Assembly: GCA_900540535.1 (NCBI GenBank)
Contig: UQGM01000040.1
Span: 1-22,508, forward strand
Length of the DNA stretch: 22,508 nucleotides
Source of the DNA: an uncultured Oscillospiraceae bacterium
GTDB lineage: Bacteria; Bacillota; Clostridia; Oscillospirales; Acutalibacteraceae
Reading direction: 5' to 3'
Part shown: positions 6,088 to 13,481 of the stretch, one piece after another
Layout of the letters: the number at the start of each line of letters is the position of its first letter
Position numbering within the stretch: position 1 is the stretch's first letter
Made by a program: the position numbers and the translations under genes
Notes under the pieces: model-generated
What the model was told of the DNA's origin: nothing
The model's input: the letters and a program-made list of their open reading frames with translations, nothing else
Databases searched by the model: none

Positions 6088-9000
6088 TTAAAGCTCTGCA
6101 ATGTTTGTAAGTGTAACGGTATCGTTTTCAACCATTGTAGCGCTTTCCATAAGTGAGCGTGCAGCATCAAGAGATGTAATGCAGGTTACGCCTGCCTCAA
6201 CTGCGATTCTGCGAAGCTTGAAGCCGTCACGGCTTTTGACACGTCCATGTGTGGGAGTGTTGATGATAAGGGAAACCTCGCCGTTATGAAGCATATCGAG
6301 GATGTTAGGTGATTCCTCAGAAATCTTGTTTACAGCTGTAACCTTTATGCCCTCATCTTCAAGAAGTTTCTTTGTTCCCTCTGTTGCATAGAACTGGAAC
6401 TCAGAATCCTTGAATCTCTTAAGCAGCTGGCAGATTTCAGGCTTATCCTTATCGCAGACAGTTACGATAATCTTTCCGTCCTTGGGAAGATTTACGCCTG
6501 CGCCCTCAAATGCCTTGAGAAGAGCCTCGTTGTAGTTTCTGGAAATACCGAGAACTTCACCGGTTGACTTCATTTCCGGGCCAAGGCTTGTGTCAGCACC
6601 TCTGATTTTCTCAAAGGAGAATACAGGCATCTTAATAGCGTAATATCCGCTGTTTCTGTAAAGACCTGTGCCGTAGGGGAGATCCTTAAGCTTTGCGCCA
6701 AGCATAATCTCAGTTGCAAGGGCGATTGCGGGAATACCTGTAACCTTGCTGATATAGGGAACGGTTCTGGAAGAACGGGGGTTTACTTCGATAATGTAAA
6801 CCTTGTTATCCATTACGATGAACTGAATGTTCATCATACCTATAACATTAAGGGCTTTTGCAAGGCGGTTTGTATAGTCAACAATTGTATCCTGAACAGA
6901 CTTTGAAATTCTGTTTGCGGGATAAACTGAAATTGAGTCACCGGAGTGGATACCTGCACGGTCGATGTGCTCCATGATACCGGGGATGAGTACTTCCTCG
7001 CCGTCGCAGATAGCGTCAACTTCGACTTCCTGACCCATGAGATATTTATCTACAAGTACGGGGTGCTCATCGAGCTCCTTAACTGTCTTTGTGATGATTC
7101 CCATGAACTCACGGATATCCTCATCGCATACTGCAATCTGCATACCCTGACCGCCGAGAACGTAACTGGGACGGACAAGTACGGGATAACCGAGCTGGTT
7201 TGCAGCTTCGATAGCCTCTTCGCAGGTGAAAACAGTTTTTCCCTTGGGACGTGGAATAGCACATTTTTCAAGAGTTTCGTCGAAACGCTCTCTGTCCTCT
7301 GCGGCGTCAACGTCATCAGCGTCTGTACCGTAGATTTTTACGCCCATTTCCGTAAGAGCTTTTGTCAGCTTGATAGCGGTCTGTCCGCCGAACTGAACAA
7401 TAGCGCCATCGGGCTTTTCAAGCTCAACAACATTGCGTACAAATTCGGGGGTAAGGGGCTCGAAGTAGAGCTTGTCCGCAACGTCGAAGTCAGTTGAAAC
7501 TGTTTCGGGGTTGTTGTTTATGATGATTGTCTCACAGCCAAGCTGTTTGAGAGCCCATACACAGTGTACGGAGCAGTAGTCGAACTCAATACCCTGACCG
7601 ATTCTGATAGGACCTGAACCGAGAACAAGAACCTTTTTGCGGTTTGTTGCGGGATTGGATTCGTTTTTGATTCCGAAATCTGAGTAATAGTATGGAGTCT
7701 GTGCGGCAAACTCTGCGGCGCATGTGTCAACCAGTGAGAAAGCAGGAGTAATTCCCCACATTTCACGCATATTCTTAACAGCGTCAGCAGTAATGCCAAG
7801 GTTCTTTGCTATAACTGTGTCTGTAAGACCAAGCTTTTTAGCTTTGAGCATTGTCTCACGGTCGCATTTACCTTCCATGAGGTGCTTTTCCATATCAACG
7901 ATATTTTTAATACCGTTGAGGAACCACTTATCTATTTTTGTGATGTCATAGATTGTATCAATTGAAATTCCGCAGTAAATTGAAGCAGCTACAACATAGA
8001 AACGCTCATTGTCAGCGTTGTGAAGACGCTTCTGAAGCTCTTCCTTGCCGAGAGAAATAAACTCGTCTTCAAGTATGCTCTGTCTGTTTTCCTCAAGGGA
8101 GTTGACAGCCTTGTGCATTGCAGCTTCAAAAGAGCGGGCAATAGCCATAACTTCGCCTGTTGCCTTCATCTGAGTGCCAAGCTCACGTTTAGCTGTTACG
8201 AACTTGTCGAAAGGCCATTTGGGGAACTTAACAACACAGTAGTCGATTGCCGGCTCAAAGCTTGCGAAAGTCTTGCCTGTAACGGCGTTGGGAATTTCGT
8301 CAAGACCGAGACCGAGAGCGATTTTAGCGGCAACTCTCGCAATTGGGAATCCTGTTGCCTTTGAAGCAAGTGCCGATGAACGGGAAACACGGGGGTTAAC
8401 CTCGATGACAGCGTATTTGAATGAGTGAGGCTCGAGAGCAAACTGAACGTTGCATCCGCCCTGAATGCCGAGAGCTGAGATGATGTTGAGAGCGGAAGCT
8501 CTGAGCATCTGGCACTCTTTATCGGAAAGAGTCTGAGTGGGAGCAACAACTATGGAGTCACCTGTGTGGATACCAACAGGGTCAACGTTTTCCATGCTGC
8601 ATATTGTTATGCAGTTGCCCTTTGAGTCACGCATAACTTCGTACTCAATTTCTTTCCAGCCGGAAATACATTTTTCAATAAGAACCTGATTTACACGTGA
8701 AAGACGGATACCGTTTGATGCGATTTCACGAAGCTCTTCTTCGCTGTATGCGATTCCGCCGCCTGTACCACCGAGAGTGTATGCAGGACGTACAATTACG
8801 GGATAACCTATCTTTGCGCTGAAATCAACGGCATCTTCAACTGTCTCAACAACAAGGGATTCGATGCAGGGCTCGTCAATGCTTTCCATTGTGTCCTTGA
8901 ATTCCTGTCTGTCCTCAGCCATTTTAATGGCTCTTGCAGAAATACCTATAAGACGTGTGCCGAGCTTTTCGAGTATGCCCTTTTCCTCAAGCTCCATGGC

Positions 9001-9291
9001 AAGGTTAAGACCTGTCTGTCCGCCGAGGGTGGGGAGAATTGAATCGGGTCTTTCAACCTCGATAATTTTTTCAAGAGTGCGTACTGTAAGAGGCTCAATG
9101 TAAACCTTGTCCGCAATGTCCTTATCGGTCATGATTGTAGCGGGGTTTGAGTTTACGAGAACAACTTCAATGCCCTCTTCTTTAAGTGAACGGCAGGCCT
9201 GAGTGCCGGCATAGTCAAATTCGGCGGCCTGACCTATAACGATGGGGCCGGAGCCGATAACGAGAACTTTCTTAATGGTCTTATCAATCAT
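6088..9291 (-). CDS. carB: carbamoyl phosphate synthetase large subunit
   Basis: CarB makes carbamoyl phosphate from bicarbonate, two ATP and ammonia, feeding pyrimidine and arginine synthesis. At 1067 residues it is full length. The first ATP-grasp half begins with IGSGPIVIGQAAEFDYAGTQ and contains the NSNPATIMTD and PTLGGQTGLNLA motifs. The second half repeats the pattern (VLGSGPIRIGQGIEFDYC, NNNPETVSTDFD, FGGQTAIKL). Metal and ATP ligand segments such as EVNPRVSRSSALASKATG and EVNPRSSRTVPYISKVTG are intact. The C-terminal methylglyoxal-synthase-like allosteric domain (about 930-1067) is present. Its ATG overlaps the end of carA by 8 bases. Nothing in CarB looks degenerate, in contrast to its small subunit. 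Confidence 0.97.
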   Translation of the reverse strand: MIDKTIKKVLVIGSGPIVIGQAAEFDYAGTQACRSLKEEGIEVVLVNSNPATIMTDKDIADKVYIEPLTVRTLEKIIEVERPDSILPTLGGQTGLNLAMELEEKGILEKLGTRLIGISARAIKMAEDRQEFKDTMESIDEPCIESLVVETVEDAVDFSAKIGYPVIVRPAYTLGGTGGGIAYSEEELREIASNGIRLSRVNQVLIEKCISGWKEIEYEVMRDSKGNCITICSMENVDPVGIHTGDSIVVAPTQTLSDKECQMLRASALNIISALGIQGGCNVQFALEPHSFKYAVIEVNPRVSRSSALASKATGFPIARVAAKIALGLGLDEIPNAVTGKTFASFEPAIDYCVVKFPKWPFDKFVTAKRELGTQMKATGEVMAIARSFEAAMHKAVNSLEENRQSILEDEFISLGKEELQKRLHNADNERFYVVAASIYCGISIDTIYDITKIDKWFLNGIKNIVDMEKHLMEGKCDRETMLKAKKLGLTDTVIAKNLGITADAVKNMREMWGITPAFSLVDTCAAEFAAQTPYYYSDFGIKNESNPATNRKKVLVLGSGPIRIGQGIEFDYCSVHCVWALKQLGCETIIINNNPETVSTDFDVADKLYFEPLTPEFVRNVVELEKPDGAIVQFGGQTAIKLTKALTEMGVKIYGTDADDVDAAEDRERFDETLEKCAIPRPKGKTVFTCEEAIEAANQLGYPVLVRPSYVLGGQGMQIAVCDEDIREFMGIITKTVKELDEHPVLVDKYLMGQEVEVDAICDGEEVLIPGIMEHIDRAGIHSGDSISVYPANRISKSVQDTIVDYTNRLAKALNVIGMMNIQFIVMDNKVYIIEVNPRSSRTVPYISKVTGIPAIALATEIMLGAKLKDLPYGTGLYRNSGYYAIKMPVFSFEKIRGADTSLGPEMKSTGEVLGISRNYNEALLKAFEGAGVNLPKDGKIIVTVCDKDKPEICQLLKRFKDSEFQFYATEGTKKLLEDEGIKVTAVNKISEESPNILDMLHNGEVSLIINTPTHGRVKSRDGFKLRRIAVEAGVTCITSLDAARSLMESATMVENDTVTLTNIAEL

Positions 9292-10363
9292 TTTTCGTAC
9301 CCTCCGCCTCTTCTATGAATTTGTTGTAGATAAATACCGTTGCGCTTGCGCCCTTGTTTGAATCGGGTGTGAACTGAACGGCTGTAACGGGTTTTCCTGC
9401 AAAGGAAAGTCCCTCAACGCTGGAATCGTTTACGTTTTCGCAGGTTACCTCTGCGTTTTCGGGGAGAGACTCGCCGTCAACAGCGTATCCGTGATTCTGA
9501 GCGGTGATAAATGTTCTGCCGTTTTCCGCAAAACGTACAGGGTGGTTTGTTCCTCTGTGACCCTGTTTCATCTTATAGACCTTTGCACCCTGAGAAAGTG
9601 CAAGAATCTGATAGCCGAGTCCGATTGCAAGCATCGGGATTCCGCTTTCAAGAAGCTTTGCAGCTTCCTTTATCTCGCTTTCATACTCAGCGGGATTGCC
9701 GGGACCGTCAGAGAGGAAAATTCCTCCGAATCCGCCTTCGAGAACAGTTCCTGCCTTAGTGTCAGCAGGGAAAACAGTTACACGGCAGTTTCTGTCGGTA
9801 AGTATTTTAACGATGCTCTTTTTTGTGCCGTAGTCGATAAATGCAATTTTTGCACCGGTGTTATTGTCGCCGGCAGTATAAACTTCCTTTGTACCTGCTT
9901 TGCAGTCACAGCTAAAAGCGGACATAGCTTTCATAAGGCGGCTCATATCTGAAATATCGTCTGTGACAATGCCTTTCATTGAACCTTTTTCGCAAAGCTT
10001 CTGAACAACGCTTCTTGTGTCAACATCGGCAAGGCAGGGGATGTTGTATTCTTTGAGAATTTCTTCGAGAGTAGCCTCGCTTCTGAAATTTGACGGAATA
10101 TCGCAGAGCTCATGTACAATAAGAGCCTGGAGATGAAGTCTGTCAGATTCAAAATCCTCACGGCATACACCGTAATTTCCGATTAAGGGGTATGTCATTA
10201 CTACACCTTTTCCGATATTAGCGGGGTCGCTTAAAATCTCAATGTAGCCGGACATGGAGGTGTTAAAAACAATTTCGCAGGCGGCCTCACGGAACGCACC
10301 TCTCGGTGTACCCGGATAAACAGAGCCGTCTTCAAGAACCAAATAAGCTTCCACAGTCTTCAC
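9284..10363 (-). CDS. carA: carbamoyl phosphate synthetase small subunit with lost glutaminase triad
   Basis: Length (359 residues), N-terminal CPSase_sm domain (EAYLVLEDGSVYPG, FNTSMSGYIEILSDP, MTYPLIGNYG) and C-terminal class I amidotransferase fold (FIDYGTKKSI, IFLSDGPGNP, GHRGTNHPV, AQNHGYAVD) identify CarA. However, the nucleophile motif normally GICLGHQ reads AIGLGYQ, so the catalytic Cys is Gly248 and the His after it is Tyr251. The normal HPE reads TPD (Thr332, Asp334), and the glutamine-binding Ser of the DPSY motif is Ala48. All three triad residues are therefore gone, and ammonia from glutamine is unlikely. The start is GTG at 10363. A second GTG at 10354, eight bases after AAAGGAAAGG, is equally plausible. 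It is translationally coupled to carB. Confidence 0.93.
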   Translation of the reverse strand: MKTVEAYLVLEDGSVYPGTPRGAFREAACEIVFNTSMSGYIEILSDPANIGKGVVMTYPLIGNYGVCREDFESDRLHLQALIVHELCDIPSNFRSEATLEEILKEYNIPCLADVDTRSVVQKLCEKGSMKGIVTDDISDMSRLMKAMSAFSCDCKAGTKEVYTAGDNNTGAKIAFIDYGTKKSIVKILTDRNCRVTVFPADTKAGTVLEGGFGGIFLSDGPGNPAEYESEIKEAAKLLESGIPMLAIGLGYQILALSQGAKVYKMKQGHRGTNHPVRFAENGRTFITAQNHGYAVDGESLPENAEVTCENVNDSSVEGLSFAGKPVTAVQFTPDSNKGASATVFIYNKFIEEAEGTKND

Positions 10364-10408
10364 CTTTCCTTTCAGAACATAAATAATTGTTACAACTTAA
10401 AAATGCAT

Positions 10409-10450
10409 AAAAAAATTTTGCGCTCAGCTAAATACATGGGTGCAAAATTT
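10409..10450 (-). terminator. terminator-like hairpin (possible attenuator) in the carAB leader
   Basis: On the minus strand AAATTTTGC (10450-10442) pairs perfectly with GCAAAATTT (10421-10413) across a 20-base loop, and the U run continues to 10409. It lies between the carA promoter and start codon. Upstream, CGGACAAGCTCCG and two copies of CCGTTTT (within 10467-10494) offer alternative short pairings. No PyrR-binding consensus is recognised. Confidence 0.5.
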
Positions 10451-10504
10451 CTCGTATGCGAAAAACGGTACAAAACGGAGCTTGTCCGTATTTTCTAAAC
10501 AAAT

Positions 10505-10533
10505 ATTTTATCACACAATCTATATGGTTTCAA
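10505..10533 (-). promoter_or_regulatory. carAB promoter
   Basis: On the minus strand TTGAAA (10533-10528) and TAAAAT (10510-10505) are separated by exactly 17 bases. The predicted start near 10498 gives a leader of about 135 nt containing the terminator-like hairpin. The stretch 10534-10730 between this and the divergent ytr promoter is AT-rich. It contains no gene I can support. Confidence 0.65.
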
Positions 10534-10730
10534 TCATTTTTCTACAAAAAATTCACTGATAACATATACAAATATTGATATGGTTTTTTAGAATTTTTTA
10601 TATATCGACTTTTTTAGACGTATATCTTTTCATTTTATATGTATAATAAGTAATAAGGCAAAGGAGTTTTCTGCTTTTATGTTTTGTTTTGTAAAGGAGA
10701 AATTTAACAGGAAAAAGTTTTTAAAAGGTG

Positions 10731-10777
10731 TTGACAACACTGTTGTTACTGTATATACTGTATATTAACAGTTGAAC
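10731..10777 (+). promoter_or_regulatory. ytrA-operon promoter with overlapping operator-like repeats
   Basis: TTGACA (10731-10736) and TATACT (10754-10759) with a 17-base spacer form a near-consensus promoter. The -10 region lies inside tandem ACTGTATAT repeats (10748-10765) followed by TAACAGT, which makes an inverted ACTGT...ACAGT element (10757-10772). YtrA-type GntR repressors usually bind inverted sites overlapping their own promoter, so autoregulation is likely. Confidence 0.7.
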
Positions 10778-10788
10778 AGCGAACCGGT

Positions 10789-10881
10789 AGCTGTCAGCTG
10801 CATGTACATGGAAATTAAAAGCGCAAATAATAAACTTTGTCAGCAAAGTTTATATTAAATCATGCTTGGTTGCGGGCGCAA
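10789..10881 (+). repeat. train of small palindromes in the ytrA leader
   Basis: Four consecutive palindromes lie downstream of the promoter. They are AGCTG-T-CAGCT (10789-10799), CATGTACATG (10801-10810), ATAAACTTTG-TCAG-CAAAGTTTAT (10830-10853) and TTGCG-GG-CGCAA (10870-10881). The third is a 10-bp perfect stem. None is followed by a U tract, so they look like leader RNA structure or repeat remnants rather than terminators. Confidence 0.6.
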
Positions 10882-10900
10882 AAGAATGATTTACATAAAA

Positions 10901-10935
10901 CTAAAGTGCGCAGATTACGTGCAGGCTTAGCCTGC
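10901..10935. repeat. repeat unit with palindrome (copy 3, distant)
   Basis: CTAAAGTGCGCAGATTACGT followed by GCAGGCTTAGCCTGC (10921-10935) aligns with the units at 1432-1469 and 1498-1535, with a few base changes and small gaps. The palindrome ends directly before the ribosome binding site of the GntR gene. Confidence 0.65.
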
Positions 10936-10942
10936 CGAGGGA

Positions 10943-11326
10943 GTGATAGCTATTAACATAATTATAAGCAATTCCGGAGGAAAACCTATTTATGACCAGA
11001 TATATACTCAGATAAAAGGACTTATCGTTTCAGGTGAACTTAAGGCGGGGGAGCCTCTTCCGTCCATAAGAGCTCTTGCAAAGGATTTGCGTATAAGCGT
11101 TATAACCACCAAAAGGGCTTACGATGAGCTTGAAAGAGAGGGCTTTATTTATACGGTAGCGGCCAAGGGCTGCTTTGTAGCTGAGCGCAATAATGAACTT
11201 ATACGAGAAGAGTATTTGAGAAAAATAGAAACTCTTATGCAGGAGATATGCGAAACGGCGGCTTTGGCAGGAATACAAAGAGAAGAACTTTTAGAAATGC
11301 TGAGTATTATTTCAAAGGAGGAATAA
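10943..11326 (+). CDS. YtrA-family GntR transcriptional regulator
   Basis: This short 127-residue GntR protein has an N-terminal winged-helix DNA-binding domain (about 10-78). Signature stretches are KPIYDQIYTQIKGLIVSGEL, LPSIRALAKDLRIS and YDELEREGFIYTVAAKGCFV. Only a short helical dimerisation tail (about 85-127) follows, typical of the YtrA subfamily that controls adjacent ABC genes. The start is uncertain. GTG at 10943 abuts its own Shine-Dalgarno-like GAGGGAG (10937-10943). ATT at 10952 would be better spaced but is a rare start. It is followed after four bases by the ABC ATPase gene. It is probably an autorepressor responding to an unknown signal, often cell-envelope stress in relatives. 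Confidence 0.9.
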   Translation: MIAINIIISNSGGKPIYDQIYTQIKGLIVSGELKAGEPLPSIRALAKDLRISVITTKRAYDELEREGFIYTVAAKGCFVAERNNELIREEYLRKIETLMQEICETAALAGIQREELLEMLSIISKEE

Positions 11327-11330
11327 TATT

Positions 11331-12170
11331 TTGAACGCACTTGAGATTAAAAATGTAACAAAGAAATATAAAGGCTTTACTCTTGATAATATAAATTTTA
11401 CTCTTCCCAGCGGATGCATTATGGGACTTATAGGCGAAAACGGAGCAGGAAAAAGTACCCTTATAAAAGCAATTCTGGGAATGATAAAATACGACGGTAC
11501 AATTTCTGTTTTGGGAGCAGAGGGAAATGCCGAGCTCTTAAAGGCAAAGCAGGATATAGGAGTTGTACTTGATCAGTCCTATTTCCCCGACGGCATCAAT
11601 GTAAAGCAGGTAAACTCCATAATGAAGAACACCTATGAAAACTGGGACGAAAACGAGTTCTTTGGTTATATAGATAAATTTTCACTTCCTTTGGACAGAG
11701 CCTTTAAGGACTACTCAAGGGGAATGAGAATGAAGCTCTCCATGGCAGTTGCCCTTTCCCATAAGGCAAAGCTTCTTATTCTTGACGAGCCCACAGGAGG
11801 ACTTGACCCAATAGTACGTGATGAGATTGTGGATATTCTCTATGATTACACAAGAGCGGAAGATCATTCAGTGCTTATGTCCTCACATATTTTAAGCGAC
11901 CTGGAAAAGCTCTGCGACTATATAGCCTTTATCCATGAGGGAAAGCTTGTGTTTGTGGACGAAAAGGATGCTCTTACAGAGCGATACGGTCTTGTCAACT
12001 GTTCTGAAGCTGAGTTTGAATTTATAAAGGATGCAGCCGTGGGAGTGCGTAAAAACGGATATTCGGTTCAGGCGCTTGTTGACAGAGAAAAGGCTTCGGG
12101 AATTAAGACAGAAAGCGCAACTCTTGAAGAGATAATAGTATTTATGGTAAAAGGAGCGGGTGAAAGATGA
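11331..12170 (+). CDS. ABC transporter ATP-binding protein (YtrB-like)
   Basis: The 279-residue ATPase has Walker A GENGAGKST (35-43), signature SRGMRMKLSM (129-138), Walker B LLILDEP (148-154), D-loop GGLDP and H-loop His186. A C-terminal extension of about 60 residues is common in ABC-2 type exporters and the YtrB/BcrA group. The start is TTG at 11331, nine bases after AAAGGAGG. It lies between the YtrA-like repressor and a membrane subunit, so it presumably energises that permease. The substrate cannot be told from sequence; bacitracin-type peptide resistance or an envelope role is possible. Confidence 0.92.
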   Translation: MNALEIKNVTKKYKGFTLDNINFTLPSGCIMGLIGENGAGKSTLIKAILGMIKYDGTISVLGAEGNAELLKAKQDIGVVLDQSYFPDGINVKQVNSIMKNTYENWDENEFFGYIDKFSLPLDRAFKDYSRGMRMKLSMAVALSHKAKLLILDEPTGGLDPIVRDEIVDILYDYTRAEDHSVLMSSHILSDLEKLCDYIAFIHEGKLVFVDEKDALTERYGLVNCSEAEFEFIKDAAVGVRKNGYSVQALVDREKASGIKTESATLEEIIVFMVKGAGER

Positions 12171-12808
12171 AAGGCATACTTATAAAAGACTTATATGTAG
12201 CAGCTAAGCAGTGCAGATATCTTCTTATTTCTCCCATTGTGTTTATAGCAATATCGGTTTTCGGTCAAAATACAGGAACACTTTTCTTTGCTTTCTTTGC
12301 GTCGCTTCTTATGTCCATGTTCCCCATGACAATTATGTCCTTTGACGAAAGAAGCCGCTGGGATGTATTCAGTATAGCTCTGCCTTATAAGAGGAGTGAT
12401 ATGGTTCTCAGCAAATATGTGCTGTCAATGGCGGGAAATATTGTCGCTGCCGCTTTATATTTTGTTATAAGCTTAATTGTCAATGCAGGTAACTGGGATC
12501 TGGAGTTTTACTTTTCAATTGCCGTTATAGCTGCATCCTTTGGATTTATTTATACAGCCATAGCATTTCCGCCCATATTTAAATTGGGTGTTGAAAAAGG
12601 AAGAATCTGGTACCTTGTTTCCATTGTCGCCATTTCGTCAATCGGCGGCGGTCTTGCCGAAAATGCATCAGGATTTTTTACCCCCACAACAGAGCCAATT
12701 CCTATGGAAAATTTAAGCGCAGGGCTCATTGCCTTCCCGATTTCCGTTATTCTCGTGGCAATATCGGCTCTGATATCCATTAAGTTTTATGAAAAACGTG
12801 AGTTTTAA
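12167..12808 (+). CDS. ABC-2 type membrane permease of the YtrA/B cassette
   Basis: This 213-residue integral membrane protein has about six hydrophobic segments (approximately 18-35, 40-58, 88-106, 112-136, 145-160 and 184-205). The region FDERSRWDVFSIALPYKRSDMV is typical of the small ABC-2 permeases that accompany YtrA-type regulators. Its ATG overlaps the ATPase stop (ATGA), which indicates a stoichiometric complex. The operon ends at a strong terminator 36 bases downstream. The transport substrate is unknown. Confidence 0.88.
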   Translation: MKGILIKDLYVAAKQCRYLLISPIVFIAISVFGQNTGTLFFAFFASLLMSMFPMTIMSFDERSRWDVFSIALPYKRSDMVLSKYVLSMAGNIVAAALYFVISLIVNAGNWDLEFYFSIAVIAASFGFIYTAIAFPPIFKLGVEKGRIWYLVSIVAISSIGGGLAENASGFFTPTTEPIPMENLSAGLIAFPISVILVAISALISIKFYEKREF

Positions 12809-12840
12809 ATAAGCTTAAAATTACATTTAATGTTGACAGC

Positions 12841-12886
12841 AAAACAGCCTGTAACGGTATTAACGCTCCGTTACAGGCTGCATTTT
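12841..12886. terminator. bidirectional terminator (ytr operon / thiS operon)
   Basis: A 13-bp perfect stem, CAGCCTGTAACGG (12845-12857) with CCGTTACAGGCTG (12868-12880), has T-rich flanks on both strands (CATTTTATTTT on plus, TTTT on minus). It ends two convergent operons. Confidence 0.9.
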
Positions 12887-13481
12887 ATTTTGTGTTTTTA
12901 AAATTCTTTACATATTCATAAGGATTTTCACATTCCATAAGTCCTGACATTATGCACACACCCTTAGCTCCCTTTTCGGCAGCAAGGGGCGCATTTTCAC
13001 TGTTTATTCCGCCTATTGCATAAACGGGTACAGGGGAAAGGTCACAGATTTCTTTTAAGAAATCAAGACCTCTCGGCGGCACTCCCTTTTTGCAGTCAGT
13101 TGCAAAAATATGTCCTGCCGTAAGGTAATCAGCTCCTAAAGCCAGCGCCTTTTCAGCCTGCTCTTTAGAGTGAATCGAAACTCCTAAAAGCTGTGCCTTT
13201 TGTCTGATTTGCGGGTTCTCTTCCAAAAGGGGGAGAGGCATATGGATTTTGTCAAAGCCTGCCTCAAAAAGCTCATGGAAGAAAGTGTGCACTATAAGTT
13301 CGGCAGAGGTGTTTTCACAGATTCTGCGGCATTCCTTAGCAAGTTTCAGATATTCATTGGGGGATAAATCCTTTTCCCTGAGTATTATTTTAGATACTCC
13401 GGAACTTGCTAATTTCTCAATTCGCAGTAAAAAATCCTCTTTGCAAAGCTTTCTGTTTGTGACCGATATTATATCAAACAT
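12885..13481 (-). CDS. tenI: TenI-like thiazole tautomerase (ThiE paralogue)
   Basis: The 198-residue protein has a (beta/alpha)8 thiamine phosphate synthase fold: IISVTNRKLC at the N-terminus, IILREKDL, and AIGGINSENAP near the C-terminus. Its GHIFATDCKKGVPPRGLDFL stretch matches TenI rather than ThiE. The ThiE pyrophosphate signature HLGQ is replaced by HMPL. TenI speeds the aromatisation of the thiazole phosphate carboxylate made by ThiG. It is the last gene of the thiazole operon and overlaps thiH by 8 bases. A full ThiE is present at 19161-19805, which supports a tautomerase rather than a synthase role here. Confidence 0.85.
   Translation of the reverse strand: MFDIISVTNRKLCKEDFLLRIEKLASSGVSKIILREKDLSPNEYLKLAKECRRICENTSAELIVHTFFHELFEAGFDKIHMPLPLLEENPQIRQKAQLLGVSIHSKEQAEKALALGADYLTAGHIFATDCKKGVPPRGLDFLKEICDLSPVPVYAIGGINSENAPLAAEKGAKGVCIMSGLMECENPYEYVKNFKNTK

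Noticed and set aside
6946..7497. 183-codon plus-strand ORF inside carB
   Set aside because: It is antisense to well conserved CarB coding sequence, lacks a ribosome binding site and has no recognisable domain.
10679..10768. 29-codon ORF (MFCFVKEKFNRKK...) before the ytr promoter
   Set aside because: The ribosome binding site is poorly spaced, the ORF runs through the -35/-10 region and operator of the ytr promoter, and the peptide has no recognisable character.
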